From NCBI RefSeq assembly GCF_025024155.1, contig NW_026251733.1, positions 62,001-126,000 on the forward strand: a stretch of 64,000 nucleotides of DNA, written 5' to 3'. Below the pieces are notes generated by a model. That model saw only the letters and a list, made by a program, of their open reading frames with translations, was not told the DNA's origin and did not search any database. Below are positions 10,590 to 22,313 of this stretch, in pieces. Made by a program: the position numbers and the translations under genes. The number at the start of each line of letters is the position of its first letter. Position 1 is the stretch's first letter. This stretch comes from Gamsiella multidivaricata (taxonomy: Eukaryota; Mortierellomycota; Mortierellomycetes; Mortierellales; Mortierellaceae).

Positions 10590-12258
10590 TTACTGCATAT
10601 TGCACTCTGGCATATCTGGCATTTTAGGGACACCGTCTATTAAAACATCAACATAACAAATCACAAATCATGAACGGTCAGTCATCAAACCCGTATATCA
10701 TCACATTCGCAAGTAAATGATACTTTTTTCATGAAGAAAAAAATCAGAATAACCAACTTACCAGTGCCCACTTCCATGCCAGGTGCAAGTTCCTCCAAGA
10801 TATCGGCAGGAGGCTGACCGCAATCTTGCATCTATAATTTTTTTGTGGTTGTGTCGAATGGCGGAGTATGGCGTTAGTTCTCCGGTGCATTTTATCAAAT
10901 CAGAAAAGGAGATAGAAACTTACACCTTGCATGAGCTCAATGACGCTCTTGGCCTGAGAGTCGCTCTTGTCGTCAAAGTCAGGGCGGTCAAAGAAATCGA
11001 CGATATCCTTGACATAGCCGTATTGCTTCTCGTACCGGGCGTATTCATCGGCCGAAATCTTGTCCTTGTTGTCCTTCAACCATTGAGGATACTGCATAGC
11101 ATCACGCAAGGAAATTAAATTGGGCGTTAATCATCTGCAAAGGAGAAAAAAAATGGCGGCATGTGCAAAATACTGCCAGCGATCCCTTCCATTACCTTCT
11201 GCTTCAAATCCAACATGGGCTCGTAGAGGATATCCTTGGACATCAACTGCTCCATCATGCCCTCGAGCACGTTCTGGAAATCGCCACCCTCAGCCATGCC
11301 CTCCATCTGCTTCATCATCTCGGCCATTAATGCTTCCTCGGATTCCTCTGCAACCTGGGCCTATTTTTTTTAGATATAAACGTAAATCATTAAGTTCATT
11401 TCACATTGATTCATTCGTATCAGATCAACAACCCGTTCGCTTCGGCTTCCGAGCCTCATTTCGTCCGATCCAACAGGCCATGAGCCCGACGTGAGAATAC
11501 ACGGGCAAATCCCCCACCCTCCCACATGCAGCGAACCAAAACCAGAAAAGCGTTTCCCCACGAGTCCTAATATTGCGAGGCAGGCCTAATCCCCCTCCCC
11601 GCCAAGAGAAAAGTATGACAAATTAAAGAACTTACTTCAACCTGTTCCGAACTGTCCTTCAACTTATCCATGGTCTTTGCGATCCTGTCCTGGAAGCTGG
11701 CGGCTCCTGCACTTGATGATGATGGTGCTGCTGCTGCTGAGGGTCCTGTTACAGGTGCCTTGCCATTGACATCCAGCCCCTTGAACATTTCCTCAAACGA
11801 CTTTTGCAGCTCGGGGTTGCCGTTCATCTCCTTCATCAGCTCCTCCATGCCCGAGGCGAGTTGTTTCGAGAACTCCGCATCGAGTCCACCCAGGGCATCG
11901 TCGTCATCGTCGTCAGGAAGATCCTCTGGACTGAGCAAGAGCGATTCTGGTGTCCGTTCAGCCTTAGGCGATGTAGAAGAAGAGGTTGATGCCACACCGC
12001 CGGCCTTTTGGGTCGTAGTTGGCTTGACAGGTGTGGCGGGCTTTGCGGAGGTGAAGCCATCCAGGGCGCCTGTTATTGCATGTGTAAAAAAAAATAAAAT
12101 AAGGCAGAGTGAATACTTGAAGCAGCAAGATAAGACTTGGCTCGGTGTTCATGGGTCGAAGAGCGAGGTGTGATTCAGATGGAGGTGTGATTACCATCCA
12201 AAAAGTCATCATCAAGATCATCCTCGACGACGGTTGGGTTCTTCTTGACTTCAGGCAT
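10590..12258 (-). CDS. PEX19: Peroxisomal membrane protein import receptor Pex19
   Basis: Six exons (12195-12258, 11636-12069, 11196-11360, 10924-11091, 10762-10831, 10590-10636) give 315 residues. The order is typical: acidic N terminus (VVEDDLDDDFLDG, the Pex3-binding region in the family), an acidic DDDDDDALGGLD stretch, a helical middle (FSKQLASGMEELMKEM), the MEGMAEGGDFQNVLEGMMEQLMSKDILYEPM block, then YPQWLKDNKDK and CGQPPADILEELAPGME. The last exon, only 47 nt, ends in CNMQ, a CaaX box for farnesylation, which in known Pex19 tightens binding to peroxisomal membrane protein targeting signals. Pex19 is a cytosolic chaperone and receptor that hands membrane proteins to Pex3. All splice phases agree and donors are mostly GTAAGT. 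Identity is secure. Confidence 0.95.
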
Positions 12259-12983
12259 AGTGCTAGTGTTGGTGCTGTCGTGTGCTGTGTTGTATCGTGT
12301 TACTGGTATACTTGGAGAGTTGATTATTGACAAGCTGTCTGGACTACTGAATGAGATTGGTAAAGAGAGAAGAAAGGCTCGGATGGGGGAAAAGGAAAAT
12401 AGTAAAGTGCAGAAGTGCGTGGATAGATACTATTCCATCAACAGCGTGCACTCCAATTGAATCCAAGAACCTTGTTATTGCCCCTCGGTCGGCAAGATGA
12501 GACACATTCGATCGATCACATGGCAGACCTGGCTGTTTCCACTCAGAGCATTTGTCACTTTGTCAGTCTACAAACAAGACTTTCTTCGCGTCCGCCCGAT
12601 GCAGCTGTGTTCTCCACACCGGCCACAGAACTTCTTGGCGCTGATGAGCATCAAGTGCGTCTTCACATCGCGCGTTCACCCATTTAAAGCATCTGTTGCC
12701 TTGCCTCGTAAAGTGGTCCCTTGGAGGATGCCAAGTGCCAAGGCAGCTGTAAAGCACCACATTGTTTGTGTAACATCGAAACGACGCGTCAAGAACATTG
12801 CTCATTTTTCGAAACAATATGTGTTATTATTACTGCTACCGAAGGTACTGTACAGGAGATGCTCGAGATGATGGTAAAGATGACAATGCTGGCAATAAAA
12901 TAGATAAAGAGTGCTTCGATGCGTTACGAGGGATTCTGCTGATAATGCACGAAGCGGGTATCTGTTGTATCTGTATTCCTCAA
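12259..12983. other. Intergenic (PEX19 promoter / 3' flank of the transporter)
   Basis: 725 bases. Plus-strand open frames at 12457-12871 have no family resemblance and no splice-consistent extension. Nothing else recognised. Confidence 0.55.
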
Positions 12984-14410
12984 TTAGTCCAGTTCACCGT
13001 GGAAAGCCTTGGCCAGCTCCTTGACCGCATCGATGGTTCCAATGACAGAAGTGGCTGTGCCGATGACGACCACCAAGATCATGACTACGAGTTCCAACTT
13101 GTGGACCTTCCTGAATCCATACAGCTTCAAGTAGAAAGCGATCGGGAAGACAAACGTCAACATGCCATCGCTCAACGCGCCCAGCAAGGACATCATCTGT
13201 CCGAAATATGGGAAGAACAGGGCAATGGTTGCACACAGGACCATAGACAGAGTGCGGATCACAGCGCGGTAGACGAACTCGGTCTTTGCAGAGAACCCAC
13301 GCGACTCCAGCTTCAAAGCCGTCTCGATCTGGAGATTAAAAGTCGTGAGGAAAAGGGGGATGGCCAGGAGGACATGCAACGTGATGATGATGGTCGAGAT
13401 GGTGCGGGTAGCGCCTCCAGGGAGATTCAGGTAGATGGGCGACTTGACAATGTCACCATAGACAGCGTATCCCGAGGTCGAGCACATAATGTAAAGGACG
13501 GTGACGGTCATGATTCCCAAAGTAACGATCTTGTTCCAGGAGCGCTTATTTTTCATGCTCTCCTCGACGTGTGGGAAGATGACATTGCCGCCGTATGAGA
13601 ACGCAAACGTAGCGAGGGCGAGGGGCAAGTTGCGAGCGATGGCGGCTTCATGGTGAATGGGCTCGACTGCGCCGTTGGGCTTCGTAACCAGATCAAGGTC
13701 TTTGGAATTGATGATGGAGGCGATCGTGACGATAACGACGACAATAGCGGTTGAAAGGGCGCCAAAGATACTGAGGAAAGCGACCTCACGCATAGTCTTG
13801 GTGAGAACGATGGGTACAACCATGACTGCAGCCGCGATCATAATCCATTGCTTCAATGTTATGGTACTACCAACAGATGAGGCCAGATCATGGATGTTGG
13901 TTCCTGTCAAGATCAGGTACAGCACGGGACCTCCGAGTGCGATCGAGTTGTAGAAGAAGGTGACAACAATTCTTCCAACGACGCCGAATGCAGCATGGGC
14001 AACATCGGGGTATTCTCTTAGGCGAGTACGACTATTTTCGAACAATATGGAGTGTTGCAAAAGGGTTAGCTCTGCAATATAACATGAACGTTGTTAAAAG
14101 TCGCTGTACATATAGAACCGCTTACTTACCCGTCGTAGTAAAGGCACTGAATCAGCTTCTGATTGCCATAGATGGCCATAGCACAGGCGAGGGCCAGGAT
14201 GACCAGACCGACCCATCCTGCGTCGCGAAGAGCTGCAGGCAGGCCAAGGGTGCCAGCACCAGCAAGTACACTGACAACGTTGACATAGGCCTGGAAGTTG
14301 GTGGCCTTTCCTTCAACTGCGTTGGAGTAAACGTCACCAAGAGAGCCACTGGAAACGCTCTCCACGTCGACTTCCTGTAACTTCTCAGGGTTGTGTTCAG
14401 CTTTAGACAT
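12984..14410 (-). CDS. Amino-acid transporter, AAAP / AVT (SLC36/38-like) family
   Basis: Two exons (14130-14410 and 12984-14031, GTAAGT donor) encode 442 residues. A hydrophilic N terminus of about 38 residues precedes the first membrane segment, VVSVLAGAGTLGLPAALRDAG, the unwound TM1 pattern (GxGxLGLP) of the amino acid/auxin permease family. About ten further hydrophobic segments follow, including FAFSYGGNVIFPHVEESMKN, the TM6-region signature with FxxxGxxxxP. The family moves amino acids with protons or sodium across vacuolar or plasma membranes. The sequence alone does not decide between vacuolar AVT-type and plasma-membrane roles or give the substrate. The ATG at 14410 opens the exon about 200 nt downstream of a TATA-like element on the same strand. 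Length and topology are normal. Confidence 0.88.
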
Positions 14411-16815
14411 TTTTAATGGGGGTTATGGGCGTAGATCGGTGAAGGAGAAACGAAGGTGCGGAGGAGAGGGTTTTAAAGTTGAACGGGGGCAAAGGTTGTG
14501 GGGGAGGAGTGATGAGTGGAAGGTATTATCCCCAGTTGGGATGTGTGTAGAAAAGTCGAATAAGTGATAAGGCAATGAACCCCAAAAAGACTGGGACTAA
14601 CGGCTTCTTTTTATACAGCGCACGATAGCCTTTGCCTTCCTCTTTCCGGTGCGATGACGGACGGACGTTAGCCGTTTTCTTAGAGTTAACTCTCCTAATG
14701 CAACTACCCCACTCAAGAGTCGGCCTATGGGCTGGTCGTTATGAACTGCCAAGCACGCCATAGTTGCGCAAGTCAGGGTTCAGCTGAAAAGTGGATATGG
14801 TGCCATACAACCACTGCCTGTAATTTCTCGTCAGACAGACCGGAGTTTTTATTTTCAACACAGGGACTAAGAAGGAGCGACGATAAGCCTGGCGGGTTTA
14901 AGAGCAGTGCAGTCTGTCTGAGTACCGACAGGTCTCCTCTTAGAAGGGTCGCCGAATTGCCTCCGCAAGTAAAAATTCTGGCCCTTGGATTCAAGCCAAT
15001 CGCAGTGCGCGAATGCAACCCATCAGATAACGCCATTTCGAGTGTGCTTTGAGATCATTTCAACGAGCTCCGACAGTTTCACCCATTGTGCAGTCCGTCC
15101 AGATCCAACAGGTGCCGGAAATGTCGAAAATACTCCGCTAGGCGATGTTCCACGATAGTCTAGTTCAATGCTGATAACGAGATGATCGCAGTCGATGAAC
15201 GTCCAAAGGGCCCTCCATGCGCGAGAGCTGCTATTTGGTATGCTGTGATTGGGTTTGTTCCCTGGGCTGTCTCCTTTGTCCTGCCCCGTCTGTGCGTGGT
15301 GCCAATTCTTATTTTATTCCCACCTTTGTTTTGTTTCATTTCTGACCGATCGAGGCTCTGGTGTCCTTTTTTTTTTTACTTGTACTTCTACTCTGCTCCC
15401 GCAACTACGATTCGCGACCATAGTGGCTGCTTGATCCTTTCCATCCTTAATAAAACTGGAACGCAGTGTGCAATCTATGGTATGGACAAAATATCCTGAC
15501 ACTCCTCGTGGCAAGGTATCAGGACATTAGACGACATAAACCGATCGTATCCGAAAGGTGGAGCAAATGGGTGGATCCGTGTCTTATAGCTGCAACTCGA
15601 TGGGTATGGAATACATCACGGTCTCGAATCGGTAAGCCATGTAGACTAGAAGGTGTTGTATGTCGGCTGTATGCTCTATTCTGCAACTTCACCAAAAGGG
15701 CGAAATGGTGTGATTTTGCACGAAAATCGTGCACACGAGGTGGCCTTAGAATTTCATCATGTATACCACGATTTGCTTCCACGGCCACACTAATATAGAG
15801 CCAAGCCTTAGACAGCTCTACAGACGCGTCAACACGTGCTTAAAGACGCAGAGCAAATACCCAAACCCATTCTCGTTTTTCTCCTAGACTTCAGCCAGAC
15901 AAAACGGCCTTATGGTCACATAATTAAACAAAGCACGAGATCATTAGCCAGGCTACCTTCAAACTATATCCGACCATGGATCATCCCTTTAATTCATAGC
16001 ACGCACGTCCTAGCACGATCAAGATAGCATCATCTTCCGGTTTCTTTACTATGTGTGCGCGCTTACTGTCTTCCATTTCCGCATAATTCCATTCAATACG
16101 TCCGATAGACAATCCTGGCGTGGGCCCTGTTTTCTTTACAAGCGCCCCGCAAGCACCTTTATTCCATGTCATTCGCGCAACTGTCGATGCGTCAAGGCCC
16201 TCTACCATCTAGACGCGAGTTATCGAAGAGAAATCCTTGATAGTTCATGGCTCCAACACTATTCTGTGCGACAATTCCAATGTCCTTGCAGCATACAATC
16301 TGATTTGGAAGGTTAACTTTCTACTTAAGCCGATCTAAGAAATTAGTGGCGTCGAAAAGCTGCATAGGAAACGCTCAAATGAATGCTCGGAAGAGACTAT
16401 CCTCGGCCGATCCTTCCCATTTATGGCGCTCAATCCGATTGTTTTATTCATAACGTCGTACATGCCATGTTCATCTTTTTTTTTTACCACGAATACCACA
16501 GCCTCTACCTCTTACCCCTGGCTACTCTGGAGAACGGGTGATTGCACAGAAACCACGCCAGTAAGTAGCGAGCGTCCTATATATTTATAGAATACATTTT
16601 TAGTTTCCAGGGGTTTCCCCTCTTTCTTCCCCCGAAAAACGATATATTTTTCCAGTACTCATCGTGAACCTTATTGAATTTGAGTTGTAGCCATTCTATT
16701 CTTCGCGTCTACGCTTCCTGAGGCCATCCTCGGCCAGACAAATCCCAACACCATCATCGCCGATGGCTTAGTAGCCGTCGTGGATATTGTCGCCGCCGTC
16801 TCCTAGATCATCCGT
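14411..16815. other. Gene-poor region, nothing recognised
   Basis: About 2.4 kb between the transporter promoter and the transposase remnant. Several 60-110-codon open frames occur on both strands (minus 14773-15036, 15519-15788 and 15981-16208), but none has a recognisable domain or a consistent exon chain. They could be decayed repeats. T-runs occur at 15368 and 16476. Confidence 0.5.
14607..14615 (-). promoter_or_regulatory. TATA-like element of the AAAP transporter
   Basis: TATAAAAAG on the minus strand, about 197 nt upstream of the transporter ATG. Distance and sequence fit a TATA box; inference only. Confidence 0.45.
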
Positions 16816-18640
16816 TTACGACGGTTCCATAATGAAAAGGTTATCATTTTCATAGAGATCAGCAGTGTTGACCGCCTCAAGGGCTCTTGTCCATGCCTCT
16901 TCTCTCGTAACATCCTCATTCAGCACCACCCCTTCATGGTCCTCCTCATCCTTCTCATTCTCCTCAGGTCCTTCCACTAAAGACATTGCTGTCTAGAAGG
17001 CTTGCGCTGGTTTATTATCGACTACATACTGATCTCGTCTGATTCTGACACTAGCTTTCCACACAGAGACAAAGGTACTGGGAAGTATGTCTACAAAGTG
17101 TCTATCAAGCATCGCCTTGAGATTCGAGCGCGGCAGGTTCCCTGTGGTTTAGCTGGAGACCGGCTGTTTGACGACGACGACTCAGATCTTCTCAATTGGC
17201 TGGAGCTCGCAATGGTAGGGAGGGGGTTTGTATATAAAGTGGTCACTATTGTCAACTGCAATATCATAAATGGCATAACTGGATCGACCGGGAAGGTCTT
17301 TGATGTGCTGCAACGTTTCCACTTTGGCTGGTATTCCATTTGGTCGTGTAGTCGCCGGCAGTTCATAGCCCCCGTCCTGAATCCATTTGATCATATCATC
17401 CACCTTGGTAAATCTGGCAGGCTTTTTGTTGATTTTGCGGAAGTGGTATGAAGTGCCGTCCAAGTGAATATTGCTAGGACCATATCTCATTTTGCCAAGG
17501 TTGACGCATAGCTGTTTGAATATGCTGTCGAATAAATCCGCCGAGAAGTTGCCAAGACAATCGCGATTGTCAGTAATGATATTGAAATCTCGGGTCTCCT
17601 TCGGGACATTGCACCACAGCGCAGAGTCGTACTGTTTCTTGCCTTCTCTCGGCCTCGTCGCAAGGTGGGATTTCCCGATCACTGGCTAGATGTAGACACT
17701 GTCTCGCACAAATCGGGCCTGCAGCTGCCGCTTGTTCTTGTTCCATGACACAACGAATACGGCGAATATGACAAGGAGCGGTTTCCAACCTGGTTCCGAA
17801 ACGATGCCGCCCTTCTTAGGAACCCATCGGTTTGCTGTAGCATGATCGAGATGACAATACGACTCGTCCAAAAACACCTTGGGGCGACGTGGTCTGATCT
17901 CATCGCCCTTGCCAATCAGGTTCTTCAAGCGGCGGTTCAAGATAGTTGGATCGATAGGCAACAATTTCCGGTGAGTCGTGCATCATGTTCTGGCACACAC
18001 CTTTTCCCCAGTACATCCCAACTTTGTGGAGGTTGCGTGTAATCGATCATACAGGCCTCTCGATGTCGTATTCCATCCTCAGTTCATTCGAAATACAGCT
18101 AGCTGAGCTGGGGATGCCTTTTTTGTTGGATTGAGTGATGATGTCGCGAATCTTGATAGCAAGGCTCTCGTCCAGTTCTTTTATAAGTCGTCCCGGTCGG
18201 TCAGTCTCCTCCTTGTTGCCAATGGTTCCAGTTCTTGCGAAAGCTATTGCCTTCCTGCAGGTGCGCTCTCCTACACCAGTCAGAGATGACAGCTGATGCG
18301 ATAGTCCTCTCCCAAAGGGTTTCACTCGGTCTTGAACGGCAGAAGAAGTGTCAGGTGAAGTCTGCTTCTTGAAGACATGTGCCAGGAGTCGGTTCTCAGA
18401 GGGCGCGTAGACTGAACTGTCATGCTTGAACATATCAATGCCAATGCTGACGTCGGCGGGAGACTCGGCACTCCAAAATGTGTTGCCCTCTTGACCGACT
18501 GGATTGACTGCAGGAGGATTGTTGTCATTTGTTAGAGGCGGCCCCCTGGGTCAAGTACAGGAGCTGGAGAAGAGGTGGTGACAGAGTTGTTGTGCTTAGG
18601 GATGACTTCAATGGAAGTACGGACGTAGCGATAGTCCAGC
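16816..18640 (-). pseudogene. Decayed IS630/Tc1/mariner-type (DDE) transposase
   Basis: A minus-strand transposase can be followed from about 18600 to a final stop at 16816-16818. The N-terminal half has an HTH-like stretch (LSSLTGVGERTCRKAIAF). The catalytic half has all three acidic sites: FLDESYCH (about 17859-17873), NIHLDGTSYH (about 17456-17475) and QPIEKI (about 17185-17200). It closes with an acidic tail ending NLFIMEPS. The frame is broken by five in-frame stops (TGA 18047-18049, TAG 17686-17688, TGA 17182-17184, TAA 17149-17151, TAG 16993-16995), a frameshift near 17930-17950 and another near 18540. The TGA after QPIEKI sits where family members have Trp. It is not active as read. 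Terminal inverted repeats could not be fixed by eye, so element borders are unknown. Confidence 0.82.
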
Positions 18641-18698
18641 GTTTTCTGAAGGGGGGAGATGTTTTCTGAAGGGGGGAGATGTTTTCTGAAGGGGGGAA
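18641..18698. repeat. Tandem repeat, 20-bp unit, nearly three copies
   Basis: GTTTTCTGAAGGGGGGAGAT occurs at 18641-18660 and 18661-18680, and again for 17-18 bases from 18681. It lies at the 5' (N-terminal) side of the transposase remnant. The unit is not a multiple of three, so it shifts any reading frame through it. Confidence 0.95.
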
Positions 18699-20430
18699 CA
18701 TTTCGCCCTATGCATCAGTGGCTTAACGGGATTTTTGAATTGATTTTTATTGTAAAAAATATTAGGGGCGTTACTTCTTGGCGAGGACTGCGAGGACTCC
18801 AGTGGCGATGGTTCATGGCGCACCCTCGGGACAGTCTAGCGATAAAGTTTTTAATTGCCTGACCGAGTTGAGCAAGAGATATCAAATCTTCAGAATCGTG
18901 GCAATGAGGGAGGTACCCATTGAGAGATTTATCTGCCAACTAAGCATGCAATCCGATGCTGAACGTTCTACCCCCTCCATTTGCGCTCCTCCCGAACGGC
19001 ATGCATGCGGGGATTCAATGACTTCCATGCTTCATGTACACGTAACATGCGGCGTATGGGATGTCTCTATTTGTCTCCATTTTTTTTTTTTATCCTGGCT
19101 ATCAATGTTCATCGGATCGTGTTCCAAGAGGTCTACGAGTACCAGGGTGATTGAACTGATTCAGCCCTTTTGTCATGTTCCTTTTCTTCTTTTTTCGTTC
19201 TTTCTCTAGAGCGGCGTCGCTCATGGAAATCAAGCAGCTGAAGAAGGTCCACTCTGGCAAGGCAGATCTACTCGATCACTAGGAAGATGGTAGCTGTATT
19301 CTCTTGCCAGTAGAGAATAGATTACAACTCGCCGAATCAGTCGAATGATCCTGCAGCATACAAGTCCGGACCTCGCAGCTTTCATGCGAGCATGAGTGTG
19401 CTACAAAGAAGGAGCGGATCCGGTTTAGAGAGGTGAATTTTTGCCGTTTTTCCTCTTGAGGGTGTCCCATGCACGCGTTAGCGCAAGGATGGGTAAGAGC
19501 CAATTTGAGCAATAAGACGATTGGCTGCCATCGTACGTGATCGTGCTGCACAGTCGGTTATGCCGAATATTTTAACCTACTGCACTCACCGGGATAGGAC
19601 AAGCCAAAACGTAATAAACTTGTCTGTTCAGTTCACCAAACAAACAAGGCAGCAAGCGATCTAGTCGAAGATCAGCCCGCAGTAGTAGTCCATGACATCG
19701 TGTAACGCACTTGTGTAATAAATATGTCTTTTGTAGGCGCAAGGATTGCACGCGCTAATGGTGCCTACAAAGAGTCAATGCTATAAGTCCATACGGGTGA
19801 TATGCGCTCTGTATGTTGCTTTTGTGGTCAATCCCTCTCTCGTGAAGGGTTGACTTGCCTGCTCGCCTCTTGAGGAAGAATGGGTCAATGGGAATGAGTG
19901 CCGTTTCTGATTCATGATCGGATTCAGGGAGCATTGGCGGAGAAGGGGCCGAACGAAAGAAAAGATTACAATGGACAGTACAATAAAATGCAATGAACTT
20001 TTGGCCGTTGTATCCACCCGCTTGGCTCTGTTTGTTCCAGGTTTTCCACGCTACGCCGAGGAAGCAATTGACTAAAACCGCGCTTTCTCACGGCAGGGCG
20101 CTGGGAAACAAGCCAAAAAGAGCAAACGGCTTCCAGGCACGCATACACATACTAGGATACCACTGCATTCATAGTAAGTCTACTGGTCATTTCAATGCCT
20201 TCCGGAAGTCGCTTGCCTCGTATCATCCACGATGGAAAACTAATAAATATCAATCCAATGTCATCACCCATCCGCCTTCTTCTTCCTTTCCTCTCTCCAC
20301 CTCGTGAACCTCTCCTTATCACCTTTTGACTCGGCGCGTTTATACTTTTCTTTTTCCCCCACCAACCTTCCTTCTTCTCCACGTTATTTCAGCACTCTTT
20401 GGTTCACACCTCTCTCTAGATACATAAACC
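18699..20430. other. Gene-poor region and PTR2 promoter, nothing recognised
   Basis: 1.7 kb. No open frame shows a family I know. A short plus-strand piece after a TCTAG acceptor-like site near 19208 reads MEIKQLKKVHSGKADLLDH then stop; it could be an exon remnant but has no partner. The last 150 bases are pyrimidine-rich with TTTATAC near 20338-20344, plausible for the PTR2 promoter. Confidence 0.5.
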
Positions 20431-22180
20431 ATGGAAGCCTCACACACTGGCACACCAGCCATGGTGGACGACACAAGCAAGCCCCGCAACTTCGGCGACG
20501 TAGAAAAGCAAACCACCGGCAGCGGCTTCTCAGACGAGCATCATCACATGAAGGAGGTTGAGGTCAGCGAAGACCTCGACAGCAACATCCAGGTCGCTGG
20601 ACCCATCCCCCTCGCCGCCTGGCTTATTATCGTCAGTAAGTATCACCTGTCTTTCTCCATCTGGCAGCTGTGTTTGCCTTCCCTACGATTACTCTGACAC
20701 AAAGCTGTACAATCTCTCCTCGCTTCGTCATTCAGCTGAACTTTGCGAACGTTTTGCATATTACGGTGCCTCGATGCTGTTCCAGCGTTACATGCTGCAG
20801 CGCCTGCTGCTTGGCAAGAGCAAAGCAACGGCTATTTCCCGTGGCTTCAACTTCTTCTCCTATATGACCGCTATCTTTGGTGCCGCCGTCGCTGACAAGT
20901 GGCTCGGAAAGTTCAAGACGGTGCTCCTCTTTGCCATCATTTACACTCTCGGACTCGTCCTTTTGACCGTTTCGGCCATTGACAGCCTCAGGGAAACAGT
21001 GGCTCTCCCCGGCTTCCTTGTTTCAATCTTTTGTCTTATCTCCTGGGGTACCGGTGGTATCAAGTCCAACGTCTCGGCCTTTGCAGCAGAGCAGCTTCCC
21101 ATCGAGGACTATCCTCACCCCAAGAAGGTCGGCTACACTGTCAACCATGCTGTTACGGTCGAGCGTCTCTTCCGCTACTTCTACATGGCTATCAACATCG
21201 GAGGCCTTCTGGGCCAAGGCATTACCCCTGCAGTCTCAAGCTACGCCTGGGATATCGCCTACATGATCCCTGCGATCGCTTTCGTTGTCGGCATCATTGT
21301 CTTCGCCCTGGGCAGAAACAAGTATTATGATCGTCCTCCCAACGGCAATGTTCTTGGAAAGTGTATCCGCTGCATTACCTATGCGTTCCGTCACCGCCAT
21401 GAACGTCCTGAGGGAACTCACTGGGTCCAAAGTGCTTTGCCCCGCAATGGCGAGACTTTTGAATGGGACGCCAAGTTTGTGAAAGATCTGGAGCGCACGT
21501 ACCACGCCTGCAAGGTTTTCTGTATCTACCCCTTATACTGGGCCTTATACAACAACATGACCGACAACTTTGTTAACATGGGTATCAACATGACACGTCC
21601 CAACTGGCTCAAGCCCGAGATGTTGTCGTTCGTCAACTCCCTTGTCATCGTCATATTTATCCCGATCCTCGACACGTTCATCTTCCCCATGCTTCGCAAG
21701 GCCGGCTTCCGCCTCGGACCAGTCAACCGTATCATCATTGGATTCTGCATCGTCACCTTCTGCTTTGTTTATGTCACGGTCCTCCAGCACTTTTTGTACA
21801 AGTCCGGACCATACTACAACTTTACAGGCAAGGATCCCAACGGCAACCATGTCGACGTCCCCACGGATATCTCGTTGATGATTAACGAGCTTACGATCTG
21901 GGCTCAACTCCCCGCTTACATCTTGATCGGCATCTCGGAGATCTTTTCGTCTGCGACCGGTTTGGAGTTCGCATTCAGGTCTGCAGCACCAGAGCTCAAG
22001 TCCGTAGTAATGTCGCTTTTCCTTTGCACGAACGCCTTTGGATCCTTGATCGGTATGATCCTGGCCATCTGGTCGAGCGATCCTAACTTTGTGTATTTGT
22101 ATGCTGCTCAGGCTGTCGCTATGGCCATCATGACCGTCCTCTTTGCCTGGCGCTTCGCTAGGTTAGACAATATGGTCTGA
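20431..22180 (+). CDS. PTR2: Proton-coupled di/tripeptide transporter (POT/PTR family)
   Basis: Two exons (20431-20635 and 20736-22180, GTAAGT donor, phase 1) encode 549 residues. A hydrophilic N-terminal region of about 55 residues precedes the first helix, which ends in TELCERFAYYG, the ExxERFxYYG proton-coupling motif. It is followed by FFSYMTAIFGAAVADKWLGKFKT, the PTR2 signature. About twelve membrane segments follow, with the large loop after TM6 (RHRHERPEGTHWVQ) usual in fungal members and a predicted extracellular stretch near YYNFTGKDPNGN. The role is uptake of small peptides across the plasma membrane with protons. Fungal PTR2 genes are commonly induced by amino acids through Ubr1/Cup9; no such site was identified here. 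Identity is secure; substrate range is inferred. Confidence 0.94.
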
Positions 22181-22313
22181 ACGTCACCGCATCTAGTCAA
22201 TCTACATAAGTAATAATATCTTTTCTATATGTCAAAACGATTGGGTTTATTTTTCTACTCCAAAGGATGATGAGAGAGTAAGAGAGGAGCTGTAAAGTCC
22301 AAAAGGCGCGGCT

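Noticed and set aside
12798..13598. 266-codon plus-strand open frame
   Set aside because: Complement of the AAAP transporter exon; acidic/Gln-rich composition is the mirror of membrane helices.
14773..15036. 87-codon minus-strand frame, Arg/Leu-rich
   Set aside because: No recognisable domain, no splice extension, and an overlapping frame on the other strand; not enough to call a gene.
16423..17100. Plus-strand two-exon gene (MALNPIVLF... followed by GTAAGT)
   Set aside because: The first piece looks exon-like, but the second part is the complement of the transposase tail and the splice phase does not fit.
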